Below, in pieces: positions 44,200-57,699 of a stretch of 64,000 bases of DNA; the first letter of the stretch is position 1, and each line of letters starts with the position of its first letter. The DNA comes from Anaspis maculata (taxonomy: Eukaryota > Arthropoda > Insecta > Coleoptera > Scraptiidae). The notes beneath the pieces were generated by a model, which was not told the origin of the DNA, searched no databases, and saw nothing but the letters and a program-made list of their open reading frames with translations. Location of the stretch: the NCBI GenBank assembly GCA_949128115.1, contig OX421962.1, positions 8,960,262 through 9,024,261 of the forward strand, read 5' to 3'. Position numbers and translations under genes: made by a program.

Positions 44200-47100
44200 G
44201 TTGGCGTTGAAGTGGCACAGCTGTGATATTTTTCAATACTTGGCGAGACTTGTCTCGTTTCTGACTCAACATTACGTGACAGTCAATAAGGGTCAAAATA
44301 AAAAATTCCATTTTTATCGCAAATCAGACCCTATTTCCAAGAAATCCAGAAATAGGGTTCCATAAAAAGCCGCAATCAATCTTTTCTGACATGATTTCTG
44401 ATAATCCTTGAAAAAATCGACACGAAATAGCAATTCAAAGTCCAGTTCGATTACGGAATGACGACCTGGTGTTGAAGTTTGATATTTTCACAAAAAAATT
44501 GAGATTGAACACCTGAGGACCTCACATTTGATCTGTCTGACCTTGAACAAGTATTATTTTATTCAAAATTGTTGGCGTTGAAGTGGCACAGCTGTGATAT
44601 TTTTTAATACTTGGCGAGACTTGTCTCGTTTCTGACTCAACATTACGTGACAGTCAATAAGGGTCAAAATTAAAAATCCCATTTTTATCGCAAATCAGAC
44701 CCTATTTCCAAGAAATTCAGAAATATGGTTTCATAAAAAGCCGCTATCAATCTTTTCTGACATGATTTCTGGCAATCCTTGGAAAAACCGACACGAAATA
44801 GCAATTCAAAGTCCAGTTCGATTACGGAATGACGACCTGGTGTTGAAGTTTGATATTTTCACAAAAAAATTGAGATTGAACACCTGAGGACCTCACATTT
44901 GATCTGTCTGACCTTGAACAAGTATTATTTTATTCAAAATTGTTGGCGTTGAAGTGGCACAGCTGTGATATTTTTCAATACTTGGCGAGACTTGTCTCGT
45001 TTCTGACTCAACATTACGTGACAGTCAATAAGGGTCAAAATTAAAAATTCCATTTTTATCGCAAATCAGACCCTATTTCCAAGAAATTCAAAGATAGGGT
45101 TTCATAAAAAGCCGCTATCAATCTTTTCTGACATGATTTCTGGCAATCCTTGAAAAAACCGACACGAAATAGCAATTCAAAGTCCAGTTCGATTACGGAA
45201 TGACGACCTGGTGTTGAAGTTTGATATTTTCACAAAAAAATTGAGATTGAACACCTGAGGACCTCACATTTGATCTGTCTGACCTTGAACAAGTATTATT
45301 TTATTCAAAATTGTTGGCGTTGAAGTGGCACAGCTGTGATATTTTTTAATACTTGGCGAGACTTGTCTCGTTTCTGACTCAACATTACGTGACAGTCAAT
45401 AAGGGTCAAAATTAAAAATTCCATTTTTATCGCAAATCAGACCCTATTTCCAAGAAATTCAGAAATATGGTTTCATAAAAAGCCGCTATCAATCTTTTCT
45501 GACATGATTTCTGGCAATCCTTGGAAAAACCGACACGAAATAGCAATTCAAAGTCCAGTTCGATTACGGAATGACGACCTGGTGTTGAAGTTTGATATTT
45601 TCACAAAAAAATTGAGATTGAACACCTGAGGACCTCACATTTGATCTGTCTGACCTTGAACAAGTATTATTTTATTCAAAATTGTTGGCGTTGAAGTGGC
45701 ACAGCTGTGATATTTTTCAATACTTGGCGAGACTTGTCTCGTTTCTGACTCAACATTACGTGACAGTCAATAGGGGGCAAAAATAAAAATTCCATTTTTA
45801 TCGCAAATCAGACCCTATTTCGAAGAAATTCAGAAATAGGGTTTCATAAAAAGCCGCTATCAATCTTTTCTGACATGATTTCTGGCAATCCTCGAAAAAA
45901 CCGACACGAAATAGCGATTCAAAGTCCAGTTCGATTACGGAATGACGACCTGGTGTTGAAGTTTGATATTTTCACAAAAAAATTGAGATTGAACACCTGA
46001 GGACCTCACATTTGATCTGTCTGACCTTGAACAAGTATTATTTTATCCAAAATTGTTGGCGTTGAAGTGGCACAGCTGTGATATTTTTCAATACTTGGCG
46101 AGACTTGTCTCGTTTCTGACTCAACATTACGTGACAGTCAATAAGGGTCAAAATAAAAAATTCAATTTTTATCGCAAATCAGACCCTATTTCCAAGAAAT
46201 CCAGAAATAGGGTTCCATAAAAAGCCGCTATCAAACTTTTCTGACATGATTTCTGATAATCCTTGAAGAAATCGACACGAAATAGCAATTCAAAGTCCAG
46301 TTCGATTACGGAATGACGACCTGGTGTTGAAGTTTGATATTTTCACAAAAAAATTGAGATTGAACACCTGAGGACCTCACATTTGATCTGTCTGACCTTG
46401 AACAAGTATTATTTTATTCAAAATATTTGGCGTTGAAGTGGCACAGCTGTGATATTTTTCAATACTTGGCGAGACTTGTCTCGTTTCTGACTCAACATTA
46501 CGTGACAGTCAATAAGGGTCAAAATAAAAAATTCAATTTTTATCGCAAATCAGACCCTATTTCCAAGAAATCCAGAAATAGGGTTCCATAAAAAGCCGCT
46601 ATCAAACTTTTCTGACATGATTTCTGATAATCCTTGAAGAAATCGACACGAAATAGCAATTCAAAGTCCAGTTCGATTACGGAATGACGACCTGGTGTTG
46701 AAGTTTGATATTTTCTCAAAAAAATTGAGATTGAACACCTGAGGACCTCACATTTGATCTGTCTGACCTTGAACAAGTATTATTCCATTCAAAATTGTTG
46801 GCGTTGAAGTGGCACAGCTGTGATATTTTTCAATACTTGGCGAGACTTGTCTCGTTTCTGACTCAACATTACGTGACAGTCAATAAGGGTCAAAATAAAA
46901 AATTCCATTTTTATCGCAAATCAGACCCTATTTCCAAAAAATCCAGAAATAGGGTTCCATAAAAAGCCGCTATCAATCTTTTCTGACATGATTTCTGATA
47001 ATCCTTGAAAAAATCGACACGAAATAGCAATTCAAAGTCCAGTTCGATTACGGAATGACGACCTGGTGTTGAAGTTTGATATTTTCACAAAAAAATTGAG

Positions 47101-49700
47101 ATTGAACACCTGAGGACCTCACATTTGATCTGTCTGACCTTGAACAAGTATTATTTTATTCAAAATTGTTGGCGTTGAAGTGGCACAGCTGTGATATTTT
47201 TTGATACTTGGCGAGACTTGTCTCGTTTCTGACTCAACATTACGTGACAGTCAATAAGGGTCAAAATTAAAAATTCCATTTTTATCGCAAATCAGACCCT
47301 ATTTCCAAGAAATTCAGAAATATGGTTTTATAAAAAGCCGCTATCAATCTTTTCTGACATGATTTCTGGCAATCCTTGAAAAAACCGACACGAAATAGCA
47401 ATTCAAAGTCCAGTTCGATTACGGAATGACGACCTGGTGTTGAAGTTTGATATTTTCTCAAAAAAATTGAGATTGAACACCTGAGGACCTCACATTTGAT
47501 CTGTCTGACCTTGAACAAGTATTATTTTATTCAAAATTTTTGGCGTTGAAGTGGCACAGCTGTGATATTTTTCAATACTTGGCGAGACTTGTCTCGTTTC
47601 TGACTCAACATTACGTGACAGTCAATAAGGGTCAAAATTGAAAATTCCATTTTTATCGCAAATCAGACCCTATTTCCAAGAAATTCAGAAATAGGGTTCC
47701 ATAAAAAGCCGCTATCAATCTTTTCTGACATGATTTCTGGCAATCCTTGGAAAAACCGACACGAAATAGCAATTCAAAGTCCAGTTCGATTACGGAATGA
47801 CGACCTGGTGTTGAAGTTTGATATTTTCACAAAAAAATTGAGATTGAACACCTGAGGACCTCACATTTGATCTGTCTGACCTTGAACAAGTATTATTTTA
47901 TTCAAAATTGTTGGCGTTGAAGTGGCACAGCTGTGATATTTTTCAATACTTGGCGAGACTTGTCTCGTTTCTGACTCAACATTACGTGACAGTCAATAAG
48001 GGTCAAAATTAAAAATTCCATTTTTATCGCAAATCAGACCCTATTTCCAAGAAATTCAAAGATAGGGTTTCATAAAAAGCCGCTATCAATCTTTTCTGAC
48101 ATGATTTCTGGCAATCCTTGAAAAAACCGACACGAAATAGCAATTCAAAGTCCAGTTCGATTACGGAATGACGACCTGGTGTTGAAGTTTGATATTTTCA
48201 CAAAAAAATTGAGATTGAACACCTGAGGACCTCACATTTGATCTGTCTGACCTTGAACAAGTATTATTTTATTCAAAATTGTTGGCGTTGAAGTGGCACA
48301 GCTGTGATATTTTTTAATACTTGGCGAGACTTGTCTCGTTTCTGACTCAACATTACGTGACAGTCAATAAGGGTCAAAATTAAAAATTCCATTTTTATCG
48401 CAAATCAGACCCTATTTCCAAGAAATTCAGAAATATGGTTTCATAAAAAGCCGCTATCAATCTTTTCTGACATGATTTCTGGCAATCCTTGGAAAAACCG
48501 ACACGAAATAGCAATTCAAAGTCCAGTTCGATTACGGAATGACGACCTGGTGTTGAAGTTTGATATTTTCACAAAAAAATTGAGATTGAACACCTGAGGA
48601 CCTCACATTTCGATGGCCCCTAATAAGACTAGCGTAACTCGTGAGACACGGTTAGAACTGGCGTATCTCTTCGTTTACTAAATGAACTAGCGTATCTCTA
48701 CGTTCACCAAATGAACTAGCGTATAGCCTGTGTAAATCAAATGGGAGGGACGCTAGTTCATTTGGTGAACGCAGAGTTACGCTAGTTCATTTGGTAAGCG
48801 CAAAGATACGCTGGTTCTAACCGTGTCTCACGAGTTACGCTAGTCTTATTAGGGGCCATCGATTTGATCTGTCTGACCTTGAACAAGTATTATTTTATTC
48901 AAAATTGTTGGCGTTGAAGTGGCACAGCTGTGATATTTTTCAATACTTGGCGAGACTTGTCTCGTTTCTGACTCAACAATTCGTGACAGTCAATAAGGGT
49001 CAAAATTAAAAATTCCATTTTTATCGCAAATCAGACCCTATTTCCAAGAAATTCAAAGATAGGGTTTCATAAAAAGCCGCTATCAATCTTTTCTGACATG
49101 ATTTCTGGCAATCCTTGAAAAAACCGACACGAAATAGCAATTCAAAGTCCAGTTCGATTACGGAATGACGACCTGGTGTTGAAGTTTGATATTTTCACAA
49201 AAAAATTGAGATTGAACACCTGAGGACCTCACATTTGATCTGTCTGACCTTGAACAAGTATTATTTTATCCAAAATTGTTGGCGTTGAAGTGGCACAGCT
49301 GTGATATTTTTCAATACTTGGCGAGACTTGTCTCGTTTCTGACTCAACATTACGTGACAGTCAATAAGGGTCAAAATAAAAAATTCCATTTTTATCGCAA
49401 ATCAGACCCTATTTCCAAGAAATCCAGAAATAGGGTTCCATAAAAAGCCGCAATCAATCTTTTCTGACATGATTTCTGATAATCCTTGAAAAAATCGACA
49501 CGAAATAGCAATTCAAAGTCCAGTTCGATTACGGAATGACGACCTGGTGTTGAAGTTTGATATTTTCACAAAAAAATTGAGATTGAACACCTGAGGACCT
49601 CACATTTGATCTGTCTGACCTTGAACAAGTATTATTTTATTCAAAATTGTTGGCGTTGAAGTGGCACAGCTGTGATATTTTTTAATACTTGGCGAGACTT
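44200..49700 (+). repeat. satellite superunit copy A (offset 13,499 bp from copy B)
   Basis: Rare variants here recur 13,499 bp to the right: AATCCC 44,675/58,174, CTCG before AAAAAACC 45,891/59,390, GCGATTCAAAG near 45,914/59,413, and the fold-back transposon 48,611/62,110. The offset equals 35 monomers plus two transposon insertions and 4 bp. A subset also matches the segment 14 monomers to the left (39,481/44,675; 41,346/46,540). Boundaries are approximate. Confidence 0.75.
48611..48861. mobile_element. 251-bp fold-back MITE, copy 1
   Basis: Two 112-bp arms (48611-48722 and 48750-48861) are imperfect inverted repeats around a 27-bp loop; the ends are CGATGGCCCCTAATAAGACT and its complement. 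It is flanked by a 4-bp direct repeat ATTT (48607-48610, 48862-48865); the empty monomer has a single ATTT. Each arm contains a tandem sub-repeat of about 30 bp with ACTAGCGTA. There is no coding capacity. The family is not recognised. Confidence 0.9.
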
Positions 49701-52577
49701 GTCTCGTTTCTGACTCAACATTACGTGACAGTCAATAAGGGTCAAAATTAAAAATTCCATTTTTATCGCAAATCAGACCCTATTTCCAAGAAATTCAAAG
49801 ATAGGGTTTCATAAAAAGCCGCTATCAATCTTTTCTGACATGATTTCTGGCAATCCTTGAAAAAACCGACACGAAATAGCAATTCAAAGTCCAGTTCGAT
49901 TACGGAATGACGACCTGGTGTTGAAGTTTGATATTTTCACAAAAAAATTGAGATTGAACACCTGAGGACCTCACATTTGATCTGTCTGACCTTGAACAAG
50001 TATTATTTTATTCAAAATTGTTGGCGTTGAAGTGGCACAGCTGTGATATTTTTTAATACTTGGCGAGACTTGTCTCGTTTCTGACTCAACATTACGTGAC
50101 AGTCAATAAGGGTCAAAATTAAAAATTCCATTTTTATCGCAAATCAGACCCTATTTCCAAGAAATTCAGAAATATGGTTTCATAAAAAGCCGCTATCAAT
50201 CTTTTCTGACATGATTTCTGGCAATCCTTGGAAAAACCGACACGAAATAGCAATTCAAAGTCCAGTTCGATTACGGAATGACGACCTGGTGTTGAAGTTT
50301 GATATTTTCACAAAAAAATTGAGATTGAACACCTGAGGACCTCACATTTGATCTGTCTGACCTTGAACAAGTATTATTTTATCCAAAATTGTTGGCGTTG
50401 AAGTGGCACAGCTGTGATATTTTTCAATACTTGGCGAGACTTGTCTCGTTTCTGACTCAACATTACGTGACAGTCAATAAGGGTCAAAATAAAAAATTCA
50501 ATTTTTATCGCAAATCAGACCCTATTTCCAAGAAATCCAGAAATAGGGTTCCATAAAAAGCCGCTATCAATCTTTTCTGACATGATTTCTGATAATCCTT
50601 GAAGAAATCGACACGAAATAGCAATTCAAAGTCCAGTTCGATTACGGAATGACGACCTGGTGTTGAAGTTTGATATTTTCACAAAAAAATTGAGATTGAA
50701 CACCTGAGGACCTCACATTTGATCTGTCTGACCTTGAACAAGTATTATTTTATTCAAAATATTTGGCGTTGAAGTGGCACAGCTGTGATATTTTTTAATA
50801 CTTGGCGAGACTTGTCTCGTTTCTGACTCAACATTACGTGACAGTCAATAAGGGTCAAAATAAAAAATTCTATTTTTATCGCAAATCAGACCCTATTTCC
50901 AAAAAATCCAGAAATAGGGTTCCATAAAAAGCCGCTATCAATCTTTTCTGACATGATTTCTGATAATCCTTGAAAAAATCGACACGAAATAGCAATTCAA
51001 AGTCCAGTTCGATTACGGAATGACGACCTGGTGTTGAAGTTTGATATTTTCACAAAAAAATTGAGATTGAACACCTGAGGACCTCACATTTGATCTGTCT
51101 GACCTTGAACAAGTATTATTTTATCCAAACTTGTGGGCGTTGAAGTGGCACAGCTGTGATATTTTTTAATACTTGTCGAGACTTGTCTCGTTTCTGACTC
51201 AACATTACGTGACAGTCAATAAGGGTCAAAATTAAAAATTCCATTTTTATCGCAAATCAGACCCTATTTCCAAGAAATTCAGAAATATGGTTTTATAAAA
51301 AGCCGCTATCAATCTTTTCTGACATGATTTCTGGCAATCCTTGAAAAAACCGACACGAAATAGCAATTCAAAGTCCAGTTCGATTACGGAATGACGACCT
51401 GGTGTTGAAGTTTGATATTTTCTCAAAAAAATTGAGATTGAACACCTGAGGACCTCACATTTGATCTGTCTGACCTTGAACAAGTATTATTTTATTCAAA
51501 ATTTTTGGCGTTGAAGTGGCACAGCTGTGATATTTTTCAATACTTGGCGAGACTTGTCTCGTTTCTGACTCAACATTACGTGACAGTCAATAAGGGTCAA
51601 AATTGAAAATTCCATTTTTATCGCAAATCAGACCCTATTTCCAAGAAATTCAGAAATAGGGTTCCATAAAAAGCCGCTATCAATCTTTTCTGACATGATT
51701 TCTGGCAATCCTTGGAAAAACCGACACGAAATAGCAATTCAAAGTCCAGTTCGATTACGGAATGACGACCTGGTGTTGATGTTTGATATTTTCACAAAAA
51801 AATTGAGATTGAACACCTGAGGACCTCACATTTGATCTGTCTGACCTTGAACAAGTATTATTTTATTCAAAATTGTTGGCGTTGAAGTGGCACAGCTGTG
51901 ATATTTTTCAATACTTGGCGAGACTTGTCTCGTTTCTGACTCAACATTACGTGACAGTCAATAAGGGTCAAAATTAAAAATTCCATTTTTATCGCAAATC
52001 AGACCCTATTTCCAAGAAATTCAAAAAGATAGGGTTTCATAAAAAGCCGCTATCAATCTTTTCTGACATGATTTCTGGCAATCCTTGAAAAAACCGACAC
52101 GAAATAGCAATTCAAAGTCCAGTTCGATTACGGAATGACGACCTGGTGTTGAAGTTTGATATTTTCACAAAAAAATTGAGATTGAACACCTGAGGACCTC
52201 ACATTTGATCTGTCTGACCTTGAACAAGTATTATTTTATTCAAAATTGTTGGCGTTGAAGTGGCACAGCTGTGATATTTTTTAATACTTGGCGAGACTTG
52301 TCTCGTTTCTGACTCAACATTACGTGACAGTCAATAAGGGTCAAAATTAAAAATTCCATTTTTATCGCAAATCAGACCCTATTTCCAAGAAATTCAGAAA
52401 TATGGTTTCATAAAAAGCCGCTATCAATCTTTTCTGACATGATTTCTGGCAATCCTTGGAAAAACCGACACGAAATAGCAATTCAAAGTCCAGTTCGATT
52501 ACGGAATGACGACCTGGTGTTGAAGTTTGATATTTTCACAAAAAAATTGAGATTGAACACCTGAGGACCTCACATTT
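48611..52577 (+). repeat. 3,967-bp satellite + transposon block, tandem copy 1
   Basis: A fold-back transposon plus about ten 371-bp monomers, repeated immediately to the right. Shared private markers at an offset of 3,967 bp include GTTGATGTTTGAT (about 51,775/55,742) and a 2-bp insertion giving TTCAAAAAGATAGG (about 52,020/55,987). Confidence 0.85.
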
Positions 52578-52828
52578 CGATGGCCCCTAATAAGACTAGC
52601 GTAACTCGTGAGACACGGTTAGAACTGGCGTATCTCTTCGTTTACTAAATGAACTAGCGTATCTCTACGTTCACCAAATGAACTAGCGTATAGCCTGTGT
52701 AAATCAAATGGGAGGGACGCTAGTTCATTTGGTGAACGCAGAGTTACGCTAGTTCATTTGGTAAGCGCAAAGATACGCTGGTTCTAACCGTGTCTCACGA
52801 GTTACGCTAGTCTTATTAGGGGCCATCG
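52578..52828. mobile_element. 251-bp fold-back MITE, copy 2
   Basis: Same sequence, same ATTT flanks and same position within the 371-bp monomer as copy 1. Its presence follows from the 3,967-bp block duplication, not a new insertion. Confidence 0.9.
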
Positions 52829-55800
52829 ATTTGATCTGTCTGACCTTGAACAAGTATTATTTTATTCAAAATTGTTGGCGTTGAAGTGGCACAGCTGTGA
52901 TATTTTTCAATACTTGGCGAGACTTGTCTCGTTTCTGACTCAACAATTCGTGACAGTCAATAAGGGTCAAAATTAAAAATTCCATTTTTATCGCAAATCA
53001 GACCCTATTTCCAAGAAATTCAAAGATAGGGTTTCATAAAAAGCCGCTATCAATCTTTTCTGACATGATTTCTGGCAATCCTTGAAAAAACCGACACGAA
53101 ATAGCAATTCAAAGTCCAGTTCGATTACGGAATGACGACCTGGTGTTGAAGTTTGATATTTTCACAAAAAAATTGAGATTGAACACCTGAGGACCTCACA
53201 TTTGATCTGTCTGACCTTGAACAAGTATTATTTTATCCAAAATTGTTGGCGTTGAAGTGGCACAGCTGTGATATTTTTCAATACTTGGCGAGACTTGTCT
53301 CGTTTCTGACTCAACATTACGTGACAGTCAATAAGGGTCAAAATAAAAAATTCCATTTTTATCGCAAATCAGACCCTATTTCCAAGAAATCCAGAAATAG
53401 GGTTCCATAAAAAGCCGCAATCAATCTTTTCTGACATGATTTCTGATAATCCTTGAAAAAATCGACACGAAATAGCAATTCAAAGTCCAGTTCGATTACG
53501 GAATGACGACCTGGTGTTGAAGTTTGATATTTTCACAAAAAAATTGAGATTGAACACCTGAGGACCTCACATTTGATCTGTCTGACCTTGAACAAGTATT
53601 ATTTTATTCAAAATTGTTGGCGTTGAAGTGGCACAGCTGTGATATTTTTTAATACTTGGCGAGACTTGTCTCGTTTCTGACTCAACATTACGTGACAGTC
53701 AATAAGGGTCAAAATTAAAAATTCCATTTTTATCGCAAATCAGACCCTATTTCCAAGAAATTCAAAGATAGGGTTTCATAAAAAGCCGCTATCAATCTTT
53801 TCTGACATGATTTCTGGCAATCCTTGAAAAAACCGACACGAAATAGCAATTCAAAGTCCAGTTCGATTACGGAATGACGACCTGGTGTTGAAGTTTGATA
53901 TTTTCACAAAAAAATTGAGATTGAACACCTGAGGACCTCACATTTGATCTGTCTGACCTTGAACAAGTATTATTTTATTCAAAATTGTTGGCGTTGAAGT
54001 GGCACAGCTGTGATATTTTTTAATACTTGGCGAGACTTGTCTCGTTTCTGACTCAACATTACGTGACAGTCAATAAGGGTCAAAATTAAAAATTCCATTT
54101 TTATCGCAAATCAGACCCTATTTCCAAGAAATTCAGAAATATGGTTTCATAAAAAGCCGCTATCAATCTTTTCTGACATGATTTCTGGCAATCCTTGGAA
54201 AAACCGACACGAAATAGCAATTCAAAGTCCAGTTCGATTACGGAATGACGACCTGGTGTTGAAGTTTGATATTTTCACAAAAAAATTGAGATTGAACACC
54301 TGAGGACCTCACATTTGATCTGTCTGACCTTGAACAAGTATTATTTTATCCAAAATTGTTGGCGTTGAAGTGGCACAGCTGTGATATTTTTCAATACTTG
54401 GCGAGACTTGTCTCGTTTCTGACTCAACATTACGTGACAGTCAATAAGGGTCAAAATAAAAAATTCAATTTTTATCGCAAATCAGACCCTATTTCCAAGA
54501 AATCCAGAAATAGGGTTCCATAAAAAGCCGCTATCAATCTTTTCTGACATGATTTCTGATAATCCTTGAAGAAATCGACACGAAATAGCAATTCAAAGTC
54601 CAGTTCGATTACGGAATGACGACCTGGTGTTGAAGTTTGATATTTTCACAAAAAAATTGAGATTGAACACCTGAGGACCTCACATTTGATCTGTCTGACC
54701 TTGAACAAGTATTATTTTATTCAAAATATTTGGCGTTGAAGTGGCACAGCTGTGATATTTTTTAATACTTGGCGAGACTTGTCTCGTTTCTGACTCAACA
54801 TTACGTGACAGTCAATAAGGGTCAAAATAAAAAATTCTATTTTTATCGCAAATCAGACCCTATTTCCAAAACATCCAGAAATAGGGTTCCATAAAAAGCC
54901 GCTATCAATCTTTTCTGACATGATTTCTGATAATCCTTGAAAAAATCGACACGAAATAGCAATTCAAAGTCCAGTTCGATTACGGAATGACGACCTGGTG
55001 TTGAAGTTTGATATTTTCACAAAAAAATTGAGATTGAACACCTGAGGACCTCACATTTGATCTGTCTGACCTTGAACAAGTATTATTTTATCCAAACTTG
55101 TTGGCGTTGAAGTGGCACAGCTGTGATATTTTTTAATACTTGTCGAGACTTGTCTCGTTTCTGACTCAACATTACGTGACAGTCAATAAGGGTCAAAATT
55201 AAAAATTCCATTTTTATCGCAAATCAGACCCTATTTCCAAGAAATTCAGAAATATGGTTTTATAAAAAGCCGCTATCAATCTTTTCTGACATGATTTCTG
55301 GCAATCCTTGAAAAAACCGACACGAAATAGCAATTCAAAGTCCAGTTCGATTACGGAATGACGACCTGGTGTTGAAGTTTGATATTTTCTCAAAAAAATT
55401 GAGATTGAACACCTGAGGACCTCACATTTGATCTGTCTGACCTTGAACAAGTATTATTTTATTCAAAATTTTTGGCGTTGAAGTGGCACAGCTGTGATAT
55501 TTTTCAATACTTGGCGAGACTTGTCTCGTTTCTGACTCAACATTACGTGACAGTCAATAAGGGTCAAAATTGAAAATTCCATTTTTATCGCAAATCAGAC
55601 CCTATTTCCAAGAAATTCAGAAATAGGGTTCCATAAAAAGCCGCTATCAATCTTTTCTGACATGATTTCTGGCAATCCTTGGAAAAACCGACACGAAATA
55701 GCAATTCAAAGTCCAGTTCGATTACGGAATGACGACCTGGTGTTGATGTTTGATATTTTCACAAAAAAATTGAGATTGAACACCTGAGGACCTCACATTT

Positions 55801-56544
55801 GATCTGTCTGACCTTGAACAAGTATTATTTTATTCAAAATTGTTGGCGTTGAAGTGGCACAGCTGTGATATTTTTCAATACTTGGCGAGACTTGTCTCGT
55901 TTCTGACTCAACATTACGTGACAGTCAATAAGGGTCAAAATTAAAAATTCCATTTTTATCGCAAATCAGACCCTATTTCCAAGAAATTCAAAAAGATAGG
56001 GTTTCATAAAAAGCCGCTATCAATCTTTTCTGACATGATTTCTGGCAATCCTTGAAAAAACCGACACGAAATAGCAATTCAAAGTCCAGTTCGATTACGG
56101 AATGACGACCTGGTGTTGAAGTTTGATATTTTCACAAAAAAATTGAGATTGAACACCTGAGGACCTCACATTTGATCTGTCTGACCTTGAACAAGTATTA
56201 TTTTATTCAAAATTGTTGGCGTTGAAGTGGCACAGCTGTGATATTTTTTAATACTTGGCGAGACTTGTCTCGTTTCTGACTCAACATTACGTGACAGTCA
56301 ATAAGGGTCAAAATTAAAAATTCCATTTTTATCGCAAATCAGACCCTATTTCCAAGAAATTCAGAAATATGGTTTCATAAAAAGCCGCTATCAATCTTTT
56401 CTGACATGATTTCTGGCAATCCTTGGAAAAACCGACACGAAATAGCAATTCAAAGTCCAGTTCGATTACGGAATGACGACCTGGTGTTGAAGTTTGATAT
56501 TTTCACAAAAAAATTGAGATTGAACACCTGAGGACCTCACATTT
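52578..56544 (+). repeat. 3,967-bp satellite + transposon block, tandem copy 2
   Basis: Nearly identical to copy 1. I see only isolated differences, such as GTGGGCG versus GTTGGCG (51,131/55,098) and AAAAAATCC versus AAAACATCC (about 50,905/54,870). It is followed at 56,545 by an ordinary monomer without the transposon. Confidence 0.85.
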
Positions 56545-57699
56545 GATCTGTCTGACCTTGAACAAGTATTATTTTATTCAAAATTGTTGGCGTTGAAGTG
56601 GCACAGCTGTGATATTTTTCAATACTTGGCGAGACTTGTCTCGTTTCTGACTCAACATTACGTGACAGTCAATAAGGGTCAAAAATAAAAATTCCATTTT
56701 TATCGCAAATCAGACCCTATTTCGAAGAAATTCAGAAATAGGGTTTCATAAAAAGCCGCTATCAATCTTTTCTGACATGATTTCTGGCAATCCTTGAAAA
56801 AACCGACACGAAATAGCAATTCAAAGTCCAGTTCGATTACGGAATGACGACCTGGTGTTGAAGTTTGATATTTTCACAAAAAAATTGAGATTGAACACCT
56901 GAGGACCTCACATTTGATCTGTCTGACCTTGAACAAGTATTATTTTATCCAAAATTGTTGGCGTTGAAGTGGCACAGCTGTGATATTTTTCAATACTTGG
57001 CGAGACTTGTCTCGTTTCTGACTCAACATTACGTGACAGTCAATAAGGGTCAAAATAAAAAATTAAATTTTTATCGCAAATCAGACCCTATTTCCAAGAA
57101 ATCCAGAAATAGGGTTCCATAAAAAGCCGCTATCAATCTTTTCTGACATGATTTCTGATAATCCTTGAAGAAATCGACACGAAATAGCAATTCAAAGTCC
57201 AGTTCGATTACGGAATGACGACCTGGTGTTGAAGTTTGATATTTTCACAAAAAAATTGAGATTGAACACCTGAGGACCTCACATTTGATCTGTCTGACCT
57301 TGAACAAGTATTATTTTATTCAAAATATTTGGCGTTGAAGTGGCACAGCTGTGATATTTTTTAATACTTGGCGAGACTTGTCTCGTTTCTGACTCAACAT
57401 TACGTGACAGTCAATAAGGGTCAAAATTAAAAATTCCATTTTTATCGCAAATCAGACCCTATTTCCAAGAAATTCAGAAATATGGTTTCATAAAAAGCCG
57501 CTATCAATCTTTTCTGACATGATTTCTGGCAATCCTTGAAAAAACCGACACGAAATAGCAATTCAAAGTCCAGTTCGATTACGGAATGACGACCTGGTGT
57601 TGAAGTTTGATATTTTCACAAAAAAATTGAGATTGAACACATGAGGACCTCACATTTGATCTGTCTGACCTTGAGCAAGTATTATTTTATCCAAAATTG

